A DNA stretch of 64,000 nt from Lactifluus volemus (lineage: Eukaryota; Basidiomycota; Agaricomycetes; Russulales; Russulaceae), in assembly GCA_022376515.1 (NCBI GenBank), contig WTXI01000099.1, forward strand, positions 1 to 64,000. Direction: 5' to 3'. Of the stretch, positions 24,136 to 34,937 are shown piece by piece. The first letter of the stretch is position 1, and every line of letters starts with the position of its first letter. The notes under the pieces are model-generated. The model saw only the letters and a list, made by a program, of their open reading frames with translations, made no database searches and had not been told where the DNA came from. The position numbers and the translations under genes were made by a program.

Positions 24136-27100
24136 ATGGTTGAAGGTCACAGTACCAAAATAGTCCAGCTGGCAGCTGATGGCACAAACTGGGAAAATTA
24201 CCGCGACCGAATGATGCTCGTAATCAAGTCCCATAAGTGGAAGGACCACTTGACCAATACGAAGCCGACGCAACGCTATATCGTTGGTGGCACCATAAAC
24301 GGCGCCACACCCGACGAGCGATGGGAAGACGACGAAGCCGCGCTGATAAACGTAATCGCGTCGTCAATCCCCGATTCCGCATTCAACAGCATCAAAAACA
24401 AGACGACTGCGAAGGAAGTGTGGGAGGCCCTGAAGGAGCTCCACGAAACGCGATCGCCGCTAGTCGCGATCGAGCTGCGGTGGCGCATCGGCACCATCAA
24501 GTGCGGGGACGACGAGAACCTCCGCACACACTTCGAAAACCTGCAAAATATGAAGGAAAAATTAGCATCCTTGGGAAGTAGCATTTCTGATCTGGAATTT
24601 GCTTACATTCTGCTCCGGTCACTTCCCCCTTCATACCAGGGAATAGTCAGCGCTATAAACGCTTCGGCTGACTTCGCGAAGGCGACCATCGCGCCCGCGA
24701 ACGTGATTCGACTCGCGATGGACGAGTACGACCGTCTCCAAGGAGACAAGACGAAACAGGACGCGGACGAAGCGTTCGCCGCGTCCTCGCAGAAAGGGAA
24801 GGGAAGAGGAAAACGACGCGATATCGAGTGCCACAATTGCAAAAAACGAGGCCATATCAAAGCCGAGTGTTGGCAAAAAGGCGGGGGCCAGGAAGGCCAG
24901 TTCCCGCAACGCAGAGGCGCTGGCGCGAACACCGCAACGACAGCGGCCGAACCAAACGATATCGAGGCGTGGGCAGCTATAGAAGAAGTCAGCGACCACC
25001 CGGTTGCCGCAGCCAGCGCGCCACGCACCGCCACGATCGACGCCGAGCTCTACGACTCCGGGGCGTCCACCCACATGTCCCCCTTCCGCGAAAAATTCAC
25101 TACATATCGAGAAATCGCGCCGCGTGCGATAATCGCGGCCGATAAACGGGTATTTTATGCGATAGGCGTCGGGGACCTCAAGATAGAGGTCCCTCATGGG
25201 GAGTCTTCCACTTCAGTCATCTTGAGAGAAGTCCTGCATGCTCCTGACATGGCTATGACCATAGTATCAATATCACGAATCACCAAGCTGGGAAATTCAG
25301 TCACCTTTGAAAAGGAAAGCTGCACCATCAAAAACGCGAAGGGAAAAGTCGTCGGAACCATCAAAGCGAACGCGAACGGACTCTACAGAGTCGAGCACCC
25401 CGTGACAGCCTCGGCCGCAGTCACATCCGAACGAGTCACACTTTTCGAACTCCACCGTCGCCTGGGCCACGTCAGCGTCGACACCCTACGCTCTCTCGTT
25501 CGACACAACTCCATCCAAGGAGTGGATCTTATTGATGAAGGATCCCCCTTCACTTGTGACTCTTGTGATTATGCTAAGACGACCAGAAAAGCCATCAGAC
25601 CTGAAAGAGAAGCCCCACCTGCCACCTTCTTTGGAGAAGAAGTCCACTCTGATGTGTGGGGGCCCTCTCCTGTCAACAGCCTTGGTGGGAAGTGCTATTA
25701 CATTACTTTCACTGACGATCACTCTCGGTACACCTGGACCAACACCCTCAAAGCGAAATCGGACGCCGCCGCCGCCTACAAGGAGTTCGCGGCATGGGCG
25801 CGCACGCAGCACGGCGTGACGATACGCCGTTTCCGCTCCGACCGAGGGGGCGAGTACACCAGCAACGATCTCAAGGCCTTCCTCCGGCAACGTGGGACGG
25901 AGCAACGGCTCACCACGCACGACACCCCGCAGCACAACGGCATTGCGGAGTCGCTCAACCGGCGCCTCATGGAACGCGTCCGCGCCCTCCTCCACCAGTC
26001 CGGCCTCCCCAAATCTCTATGGGGCGAGGCACTCCAGCATGCCACCTGGTTGAAAAACCGGACGTCCACGCGCGCGCTAGGCGCGATCACCCCCTTCGAA
26101 CGCCTCCACGGACACAAGCCAAATTTGGCCGGCGTTCCGGAATGGGGCCAGCGGGTGTGGGTCAAAAGCTTCAAGGGCTCGAAACTAGATGCCCGGGCCT
26201 TGCAAGCACGATGGGTAGGCTATGATAAAGAGAGCCCCCATGCCCACAGGATATATTGGCCAGAGAAGCACTCCATCACAGCTGAGAGAGATGTAAAGTT
26301 CACCACTGACACAGTGACAGTGTACATCCCCTCACAACCTCAAGTACAAGTCCAGAACAAAGTCGTAGCCCCGAAAAGTCAGCCCAGCGTCATCCCGACG
26401 CCCCAAACGCGGCATCCCGACGCCGGCGCTCCGGAACCCGACCCGACTTCGGAACAGCCAGAAAACGACGCCGAGGCCCCGGACCAAGCGGCAGAAGACG
26501 ACTATGTGATGCCGTCGCCGATCACACCACCGGAGCCAGCACCACCACCGCCACAGCCGCCCCGAGCGCCGAAGAAAGTGAAGCCGCCCCCGCAAATACG
26601 ATCCGAGCCGCCGCGCCGATCGGCACGAATAGCGAAGCTGTCACAGGGCGAGCAGGCCACCAGAGAAGAAGATGCCCCAGAAACCAGCCTCCGAGGGCAC
26701 GCGCGCCGGGTGACATTATCCCAGCGCGGAACAGACTCAGCTAACGAGTCTTTTGTCACAGCCCCTGAAGAACCTAGCTATGCAGAGATGGCATTTCATG
26801 TAGAGATCGATATGACGATGACCGCGGCAGCGCACGACGCGAACGGCGACCCGCGCTCCGTCTCCGAGGCGCGATCCCGCCCCGACTGGCCCGAGTGGCA
26901 GCGCGCGATGGAACGCGAGATCGAGACGCTCGAACGCGCGGGCACCTGGGACACAGTTCCCCGCCCTGAAGGCAAAAACGTCGTCGGCAGCAAGTGGGTC
27001 TTCCGACTCAAGCGTAAGGCCGACGGCGCGATCGACAAATACAAGGCGCGCCTTGTCGCGCGCGGGTTCACACAGATTTACGGCGTCGACTACTTCGACA

Positions 27101-28485
27101 CCTTCTCCCCGGTTGCGAAACTAGCCAGCATTCGCACCATCCTCGCGATCGCTGCGCGCTACGACTGGGACATAGACACTTTTGATTTTAATAGCGCTTA
27201 CTTAAATGGTGAGCTGGGGGAGGAGGAAGAGATCTATATGCAGGAACCCCCGGGCTTCGAGGAGAGCAGCGGCAGCGTGAAACGGCTGCGGAAGTCCCTC
27301 TACGGGCTCAAGCAGGCCGGGCGTCGATGGTACGACACCCTCACGCGCGCGCTCAACGACCTCGGCCTCCGCGTCACGCAATCCGACCCGGGCGTTTTCC
27401 GAGCGCAGGAGAAGGACGACGTCCTAATCCTTGCAGTCCATGTCGACGACTGCATCATTACGAGCAGCTCTAGCGAGCTCATGCAACGGTACAAGGCGCA
27501 GCTGAACGCGCGCTACGCCCTCACCGATTTGGGGCCGATCAGTTGGCTCCTCGGGATCCGAGTCACCCGAGACCGCGCCGCGCACACCATCTCGCTCTCG
27601 CAATCAGAATACATCAAGTCTATTGTTGCGAGATATGGACTGGGTGATGCCAAGGCTCAGAGCTCACCCATGATCCCAAACATACTTTATTCCAAAGATG
27701 ATTGCCCTGCTGATGAGACAGAGGTAGCCCATATGCGAAAAACACCATATCGAGAGGCAATCGGAAGCCTCATGTACGCCGCAGTCGCCACGCGCCCCGA
27801 CATCGCGTTCGCGATCTCGACCCTCTCCCAATTTCTCGAGAACCCGGGGGAGCTGCATTGGGACGCGGTGAAACGCGTCCTGCGCTACCTATCGGGCACG
27901 CGACACCTCGAGCTCACCTACGGCAGTGAGCAGCACGACCTCATCGGATACACGGACGCAGACGGCGCATCGCAGCCGCACCGCCACGCCATATCGGGCT
28001 ACGCGTTCCTTATCGATGGAGGGGCGATCTCGTGGCGATCTCGCAAGCAGGAGATCGTCACCCTGTCCACCGCGGAAGCAGAATACGTGGCGGCGACCCA
28101 CGCTGCGAAGGAAGCAGTGTGGCTTCGCCGCCTCAAAGGAGAGTTGCTAACTCCTTTCGAAAATTCAACCATGATCTACTGTGATAATCAGGCAGCCCTT
28201 AAGATTGCCACTGATGATAACTATCGAGCCAGAACAAAGCACATCGACATTCGTTACCACTACATCCGACAAGTCATCAACACGGGGGAGCTATCCATCA
28301 CCTACTGCCCCACCGACGACATGACAGCCGACATCCTCACGAAGGCGCTACCGGCCTGGAGGATCACGCGGCACGCTGCCGGACTCGGTCTGTTGCAGGC
28401 CCTCGACGGCGCTCGCGGGGGAGTGACGAGGAATCACGAGGACGCGGGAGAAAGGCTGGCGGCCGAGAACGGCGCCCAGCGTTAG
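24136..28485 (+). CDS. Copia Gag-Pol polyprotein
   Basis: A 1449-residue frame starting at MVEGHSTK. The frame is open back to 23989, but that earlier ATG lies inside the LTR. Order: Gag (UBN2-like, residues 1-230), CCHC zinc knuckle CHNCKKRGHIKAEC (about 232), aspartic protease with DSGAS (307), integrase with the HHCC zone (HRRLGH to CDSC, about 440-480) and catalytic D506, D569 and E605, reverse transcriptase with HVDD (D1104, D1105), and RNase H starting at YTDADG (1274). Protease-integrase-RT-RNase H is the Ty1/copia order. All catalytic residues are present and there is no stop or frameshift. The last 20 residues read into the 3' LTR. Codon use alternates between CpG-rich and CpG-poor patches. 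Confidence 0.95.
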   Translation: MVEGHSTKIVQLAADGTNWENYRDRMMLVIKSHKWKDHLTNTKPTQRYIVGGTINGATPDERWEDDEAALINVIASSIPDSAFNSIKNKTTAKEVWEALKELHETRSPLVAIELRWRIGTIKCGDDENLRTHFENLQNMKEKLASLGSSISDLEFAYILLRSLPPSYQGIVSAINASADFAKATIAPANVIRLAMDEYDRLQGDKTKQDADEAFAASSQKGKGRGKRRDIECHNCKKRGHIKAECWQKGGGQEGQFPQRRGAGANTATTAAEPNDIEAWAAIEEVSDHPVAAASAPRTATIDAELYDSGASTHMSPFREKFTTYREIAPRAIIAADKRVFYAIGVGDLKIEVPHGESSTSVILREVLHAPDMAMTIVSISRITKLGNSVTFEKESCTIKNAKGKVVGTIKANANGLYRVEHPVTASAAVTSERVTLFELHRRLGHVSVDTLRSLVRHNSIQGVDLIDEGSPFTCDSCDYAKTTRKAIRPEREAPPATFFGEEVHSDVWGPSPVNSLGGKCYYITFTDDHSRYTWTNTLKAKSDAAAAYKEFAAWARTQHGVTIRRFRSDRGGEYTSNDLKAFLRQRGTEQRLTTHDTPQHNGIAESLNRRLMERVRALLHQSGLPKSLWGEALQHATWLKNRTSTRALGAITPFERLHGHKPNLAGVPEWGQRVWVKSFKGSKLDARALQARWVGYDKESPHAHRIYWPEKHSITAERDVKFTTDTVTVYIPSQPQVQVQNKVVAPKSQPSVIPTPQTRHPDAGAPEPDPTSEQPENDAEAPDQAAEDDYVMPSPITPPEPAPPPPQPPRAPKKVKPPPQIRSEPPRRSARIAKLSQGEQATREEDAPETSLRGHARRVTLSQRGTDSANESFVTAPEEPSYAEMAFHVEIDMTMTAAAHDANGDPRSVSEARSRPDWPEWQRAMEREIETLERAGTWDTVPRPEGKNVVGSKWVFRLKRKADGAIDKYKARLVARGFTQIYGVDYFDTFSPVAKLASIRTILAIAARYDWDIDTFDFNSAYLNGELGEEEEIYMQEPPGFEESSGSVKRLRKSLYGLKQAGRRWYDTLTRALNDLGLRVTQSDPGVFRAQEKDDVLILAVHVDDCIITSSSSELMQRYKAQLNARYALTDLGPISWLLGIRVTRDRAAHTISLSQSEYIKSIVARYGLGDAKAQSSPMIPNILYSKDDCPADETEVAHMRKTPYREAIGSLMYAAVATRPDIAFAISTLSQFLENPGELHWDAVKRVLRYLSGTRHLELTYGSEQHDLIGYTDADGASQPHRHAISGYAFLIDGGAISWRSRKQEIVTLSTAEAEYVAATHAAKEAVWLRRLKGELLTPFENSTMIYCDNQAALKIATDDNYRARTKHIDIRYHYIRQVINTGELSITYCPTDDMTADILTKALPAWRITRHAAGLGLLQALDGARGGVTRNHEDAGERLAAENGAQR
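28417..28423 (+). promoter_or_regulatory. Possible polypurine tract of copia element
   Basis: A short purine run GGGGGAG directly abuts the 3' LTR, the position where plus-strand DNA priming is expected. It is short and lies within the coding frame, so the call is tentative. Confidence 0.35.
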
Positions 28486-28910
28486 GGGGTACCAAGGACG
28501 GGACAGCCAACGTCCTAGGCACCCCGAGGACCCGCCGGTGTGGATAACGACCGCTCCCCGTTGGGGGCGATCGCCCACAACCGTTCACTTACCATACCAT
28601 TCCTTTTCTATCCTCGACACCCCTTTTATTTAGTTAGTATATTCCCCGCGCCGAGGACTTAGTCCCGCGCCCACGTTCACTACGAGCGGCCGCTCTCGAG
28701 GCCAAGATCGAGACCATTCCCTTAAAACTACTAGTCCCCCTTCTTCAATTAGCAATTCCACTAGTCTATAGAACAATATATAGTAACCAGACGAGACTCC
28801 GAAAAGAGTCTCGTCCTACTGTTCCCGTTCCGCGCGCACGCCTGCCCGCTCCCCCGTTTTATTGCTTGCCGCCGCTGCCACCGCTCGTTCCTCCCGATTT
28901 TTGCACACTA
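28424..28910 (+). repeat. 3' LTR of copia element
   Basis: 487 bp, the same as 23547-24033 by eye, followed by the target duplication TCAAG at 28911-28915. The Gag-Pol stop codon lies about 60 bases inside it. Confidence 0.95.
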
Positions 28911-29870
28911 TCAAGACCCTCTTCTCCCTCTCGAGGAGCTCCCTGGCTTGGTGTTTTGAAAGCCAACGCTCTTGAGTATGCCACGGTATTCGTTCTGAAG
29001 AACGAACAAAGGTGGCATCATCAGGAATAGGAGACAGTCATGACTCATGAGACCATGGAAAAAGACTGACCCATTGTTTCTCCATATCATGCAGCCAAAT
29101 AACCCTTTCGCGGAGATGCTCAGGCTTGCTTTCGGGTTGGAGAGACAAGGCCTGCTCAAGCAAACCCAGATGCGATGTAAGTTTCTCAAGTCGAGCGCAG
29201 GAGCGGCCATTTTTCCAAACGAGTCGGTGACCGGGTTGGAAGAGAGCCTGGGAGCGAAGAGCCGTAGCATGCACGAGCTGATGGTGTTCAAAATGTCATT
29301 TTTATTGTTGGTTCGGCTTTAGTTGAGGATGCTGGCGATCGCCTCCGGCGTGAACTGAAAGCCAAGGTGGCGGCAGCATTAAGAAGCCTACGGATGGTCG
29401 AGGCGTGGCGCGCATGTGACGATGAAGAGGAGGAGGATAGTTCGGCCACCGTCAATTCCGTAAGCGATTCGAGCAGAATGACGTCGACGTGTGACAGCGT
29501 TTCGATGGAAAAGGCGAACACGTCGTCATCTGCGTAGACTTCAAAGAGGCGGGTGAGGATTTCGATGAACGCGGATCGCTGTGCAACCGGTGACTCAGAG
29601 CAGGGAGAAATGTGAAAAGGGGGAAAGGGGGAAAAGAAACATACCGTCTTTCCTTTGTCCTCCACGATGAGCCCATCCACTCGCGCGAGCTCGGCATTCA
29701 TAGTTTCGTTATTTGGTTCAATCCTGACTGCCCTTTGGAGATCTGCAAGCAATGAATTAGCCTCCCGAGAAAGTAAAAATTCCGAAGCAAATTGTACATC
29801 GACAACGTACCAATGTGGGCCTCGTCAAGTTTCTTGAGAGCAGCCCACACCTGCGCTCGGCGAAAGAATG
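28911..29870 (-). pseudogene. TPR-like protein, partial or poorly resolved gene
   Basis: Exon-like pieces on the minus strand join with good phases. 29870-29811 reads FFRRAQVWAALKKLDEAH and joins 29742-29645 (LQRAVRIEPNNETMNAEL) across a 68-base intron; together they are a clear tetratricopeptide unit. A further exon begins at 29578 (FIEILTRLFEVYADDDVF) after an intron. 29277-29071 (a repeat-like QPGHRLVWKNGRSCARLEKL ... LEQALSLQPES) joins 28994-28911 and ends in a stop. I could not place the splice between the exon near 29400 and 29277, nor find the 5' end; FTPEAIASILN followed by a stop near 29328 may instead end a first gene. The final stop codon overlaps the copia target duplication. TPR proteins mediate protein-protein contacts; the partner is unknown. 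Confidence 0.4.
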
Positions 29871-30655
29871 CTGGAACGAGTCAGAGTGAGAAGGAGTGGA
29901 TGAAAGAAGGAAGAATGACTCGGAAGCAAACCAACTGAGGCCAATGGGGATGTGATAGGTTTGCGGCGACACAATGTGGTGTCACGTGTCAAAGCCGCGG
30001 ATGGTGACACGACTCGGTGAGGTGGATCGGTGTTTGTGGATAGACAAGTATAGTCTTGAGCGATACAGGCATGGTGTGCGACGTATGGTTGCTAGACATC
30101 AGCAGTCGAGCCATGTGCGGTTTGCGTCTTGTGGGTCCGCGCTTGTCATACTGATACAGGGAGTTCTAGACAGCGTGGGTTCAATGCACTAGGTCCGCAG
30201 AGGGCGCGGACGTCGCACCTAAGCGGCATCAGGCGCATCGTCAGGGGGGAACCTGAAGAGATGGGATCAACAAAAAAAAACCAAGTATGCTACGGCAATG
30301 TTTGAGGAATTCTCACCGCCAACATCCAAAACATCCATCACTGACAGACAGTATCTGCAACACAAGACATGACCCATCAGCAGGGAGTTCTAGACAGCAT
30401 GAGTGCATCGCACCATCATGATGCTCGCGCTCCGACATCGAAGGAGAGACAAAAAACATACCCGTTAAGGCGAGGATACAGTCATAAATGGCAGGTTAAT
30501 GGCAGGTTAATGTAATATTCCGGGCCGAGATAATCCAAAAAGGCTCAACGGATGACCGACAAAGGAAAACAATCACGTGAAAGTTAATGGTAAATCTTAC
30601 GTTTACGGGCGTGATTACGCCCACATTGATACCTTGCTCCTTGCATGACAAGGTA
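29871..30655. other. Intergenic, possible further exons on the minus strand
   Basis: Several good splice signals occur on the minus strand (for example GTGAGA to TTCAG around 30330-30265), and the word GGGAGTTCTAGACAGC is repeated at 30159 and 30382. No frame could be joined to the TPR pieces with confidence. Confidence 0.3.
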
Positions 30656-32169
30656 ATAGACTTTAGCTCTGCTACTCATCGAGCAACAGTATTTAAGACA
30701 TAGGAGCAACTTAATGAGGATGAAAAAAAGGTTCTTTGTTTGAATTCCCTCCCTCATCCTCAGCGTACACTCTCCTTTCCCTAGGCACGTCCTCCTGCAT
30801 TCAGTTGCCTGCTTTCACCCTTCTGTCTATGTACACAGCCACACGGCACATTCTATCTCCTTCCCAAATGTTTCAGCAACTCACGGGGCTTTAGTTGAAG
30901 GATACAGATGAAACGCGGAACGAAAGCTGCCAAGGTCCATATTTGGTTTGTTTGTATTTGGCTGTGGACGAAATGTCGTCTTCAAAAGGGTTACTATGAA
31001 ATTGCCACTGGCATATGGAACATGTAAGACAAGGGATGGCGTCGCCACTGAACTGTTTGATACGACATTAGTACCATAGCAAATAAGTCAGGTTTACAGT
31101 GAATCTGTTCTAGTCTCAGAAGTAACGGGTTTGATTCATGGGACAATGTACGAAGGGCCCAGTTTGAGGCGAGGTATGTGAGAGGCCCTGGCAGGATGAC
31201 TCGGTGGGAGAACATACATTGTCTGATTTATCGAAAAACCTGTACATTTTAAAGAACGCCACGTTAGCGGAACTCATGCCCGATGGTTATGAGGCCTTTC
31301 CGAGAAGGCAAACCCACCTCTTATTAATAAAGACGAAGGGAAGAGAATACGACCCAGTATACGTCTGAGGTCAGCAACATTGACTCGCCAGAATCTTCTA
31401 CAGTAAGGAACGCTTCACATATGGTATGACTAAGGCTTCCCCATTTGGCCGTTTTCACAGGAGTTGACAGTTGATACGTACTCCCTCCAAAAACACACAA
31501 CCCGATGACAGCGGTCCAACCGAGTTCGTGGATCTCGACCACGTATAAGTTTGTTCACACAGCGTGTGAGCCCCAAAAGGCACCGAAATTTCTCACAAAG
31601 AGGCGCCACTGCGGTACTACATGAAAACTTCCGAGTTTTCCCCCCCCGGCTCCGATTCAAATTTGTGGACACAGGAGGGCTCCACTTGATTGGGATGACT
31701 GGAAAACAAGTCCGTCATCCCCACCTATCATTTTCCGAGGTCCTTTTGGTTTAAAGTTCATCTCCATCAACTTGCCAACTTCCAAGTAAACCTTATCACC
31801 AGAACGACTGCTATTCTCGACGCTGCGCGTTTCTCTCTCGCGTTCAAGTTATCCATTCCCAGATTTAGCCTGGCTGTGTCATGCATGACACAAGATGAAA
31901 CATGATCGGCATTCAGTGAAATATCATTCACATGCCCGAACATCGCTGCAGGTTGCCCTGCCAGTGCAGCTGCGCAATCGATCGAACAAACTTCCCCTAG
32001 CCCATATTTATCTATCCCTCCGTTCTCGTCTTAGTTCCCGGACACAATAATTCAAATTCTAGCTGAAGGGATTGCTGGGGCATACTATGTACCACAACGT
32101 TCTCGCGTTTAGCATAAAATAACGTGAGAGTGATATGGTGTGGTGAATACTGTTCCCCCCTTACTCGCC

Positions 32170-33698
32170 ATGGCCATGGAAATAGTAATCGACGGCCAGA
32201 CTGCGCCTTCCTCCGCGACCATAGGTAAGTTGTCATCGTCTTTTCCTTCTCGATGTTTATGGATGGACTCGAAACGGCAGGTGTCATTCAGTTGGGAATA
32301 CTTCGTGAGCGGATAGCGAGATCTTTCAACTTGAAAGAAGTATTTACCAATTCTCTTCACAGTCAATGCGTATCTTTTTGGGGTTGTAAGCCAACAATTT
32401 TGTTTTTATTGGAGTAGCGGTGAGTTTGATCTCCACTTGAGGATGTGATTTGTACCTCACACAGAAGAAGGTTTCAAGGATACGAAACGCATCAAGTGAG
32501 CATATCAGTCTAGTGTCATGATTAAAGCTCATATATTCAATAGAATTTTTGTCGTTATCCAGTTTGTTGTCCTCGCTCTCGAAGCTGCCGCGTATGCTTC
32601 CAATATCCTTGTTGAATCACTCATCCCTGACTGATAGAGATATTAGGCTGTGGAATATAGCTTGGAGTCTCTTGTAAGCGCCCCCTGTCAACCTCAAGAA
32701 CCTGTTGATTGAGGCTTCCCAGCGTTGTCAGATACGGACTGCCAATAGATCCCAACGGTCTGTCTTACAGTAGAAACGTCCATCCATGCCAGTGTGCTCA
32801 TGATCATTTAAGCATGTACATGGGAAACTCTCACCCATTCTATGTGTCAATGTGTTCTCATCCTGTTCGCGAACATGTTCCTCGCCAATCGGTTAGCTGG
32901 AACATGTCCCGATGACCAGAGCCCAGCTAACTCTCTTCTGTTTCCAGCATTTACCACTTGACAAATAGCCGTCTCCAGGCCGGGTTGGTCATAGCAATTT
33001 CAACCTCTGCCTTCGTAGTAGGCATAGTCAACGTAGTATTGACTTGGGATTCAGCTCTGAACTCGTAAGAGCGTTGTAACACGACACCCCTCGTACTGAT
33101 GTATGTCAAAGGTCCTTTTTGAAATCCTTAACTCTTTCTACCCCCCTCGTGGCCACATCAGCTGTCTGGTACGGGTTACAAGCCATCGCTGAGGGCCTCA
33201 TCACGAGTACGTTCAATTTTTTATTCTATACCCGTCAGGGGTGAGATGAGAGCTGTTTCCACGTAGTATTGCTTTCACGGGCACTTTTGAAGGCGCGTAC
33301 CGGCCTTCAAAGGTCCGATAGCGTTGTGAATTATCTTATTCGCCGCGTCATCCAAACTGGATTCGTTGCCGCGCTTTGGGTTGTCGCAGAATCGGTGACG
33401 TGGTTTTTGTTGCCAAAAACGGCAGCATACAGGATATTTGACATGACAGTGGGCGCAATGTATACGCATGTGAGTGGTCTTTATAGAAATCATCATGTTT
33501 ACTTAGAATGACGTATAGGTAATATTTGACACACTTCTATCCCGTATCCAACTTCGCAAACGCATGGCCGAATCTACTCATGTTGAGATTGCGTTTTCCG
33601 AGTCCCCAGAGGTGCGGGACTTGTCTCATTTAGATCCTACTCGCACTGATAATACATGGAGAACAGCGGATAACACCCTTATCAAAAGGACCAAATGA
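32170..33698 (+). CDS. DUF6534-type multi-pass membrane protein, copy C
   Basis: The same 12-exon structure as copy B, from MAMEIVIDGQTAPSSATIG to a stop at 33698, about 315 residues. Exon boundaries and phases checked individually match copy B, including the short first exons, the segment WETLTHSMCQCVLIL and the end IKRTK-stop. The membrane core is nearly the same as in copy B, with scattered replacements. It shares with copy B the frame change that removes the long hydrophilic tail of copy A, so that change predates the duplication. It lies about 1.2 kb upstream of NLR2 on the same strand. Confidence 0.75.
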
Positions 33699-34937
33699 CC
33701 GTGCTTCTTCCAATGTGAGGTCGTCGGGTATAACAGCAGTCAACGTACCAGGTGAACGAGAAACTATCGCAAGCGATGACTCAGACGTTGAAGGCACACC
33801 TGTATGAAAACCTGACGCTCGCATGTACTAGTACATGTAGCCCTTGTGTCCACCTTGTTATAGTAGACTAACCGCAATCCTCGAGGTCCCAGTCGATCTA
33901 CAACTTCTCCACGAGCTGATGACATTTCTTTATGACGAAATCCCATTATATTTCAATGTCAATAGATTATGTCCTTCTTATCGTCTCGTTGGTCTTGCCA
34001 GTGCATATACCCGGCGATTGTAGAATGGTACTTAGTCCATAATCAATACTAAGTCTTTCCTGCCCCATTTCTTACTGCAAAGGAGTTCCCCAAAATTATC
34101 GAACACGTGCCTTAAGGGGTTGATAATACCGGGTATCGGCTTACGAATCCAGAATATAGAGTCCTCTGTTGCATCCTCAGACAGCGTGGATGTGGCTAAT
34201 AAGTTATAGTGAGCGCGAATGAGCTGGTTAACGCTAATCATCTGTGTTTGGAAGAAAAAGCTGAGGATATTGTTCAAAGGGATAACAATTGTAGGCCTGA
34301 GGCCTAGTGATACTGTAAACACTGATGCGTCTGCTCCTTGATTGGATCTCATAAAGACAAGGGAAGGCGATCAATGATTTCTTTTGTTGTGGTTGGCCAT
34401 CCGAAAGCTGGCAGATTGGTTCGATACTGCTCACCGGCAGTGGACGTTATAGTGAACGGCGAGGTTCAGAGTGACAGTCCATGGTCTCTAGAATAGAGTG
34501 GGAGACGAACGATGCAGATCGTTGGTCTGATGAGTTCCCGCGAGATTACGCTGTTGAAGTGCATCAGCCGGGAAAGTGTTATTCGGCTCTCCGGTCATTG
34601 CTGGACGCACTTTATGAAGAAGCCAGTCATTGGGGATATTTCTTGTCTTGCAGTGCCAGTGATACAATTATAGCGCAAAATAAGTGTAATTTGAGACTTT
34701 CCTGAGACGTTCTACTACTCGTCAACTCGAAAGAGAAAACAAGATTGCAAGTATAACAAGACGACGGAACAACAGCCTGAGGCGCTAATACTATTACTGA
34801 AAGCGGCCTGTTGTCAGCTCGGCAAAACCCTCTTTCTTCTCTCCTCGGCGCTTCGTTGCCTCAACCTCTTAGCTCTTCCTCTACGAAAAATAGTTTATAG
34901 CGAACTTAAGACAATTTCTTACACAAAACACGCCAAG

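Larger units (their letters stand above)
23547..28910 (+). mobile_element. Ty1/copia LTR retrotransposon, apparently intact
   Basis: Two 487-bp LTRs that look identical by eye (23547-24033 and 28424-28910) flank a single uninterrupted Gag-Pol frame. The LTRs begin TG and end CTA. The 5-bp target duplication TCAAG is found at 23542-23546 and 28911-28915. Identical LTRs, an open frame and a clean target duplication indicate a recent insertion; the element may still be active. It landed between the TPR-like gene remnant and the Cys-rich gene, both on the minus strand. Confidence 0.95.
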
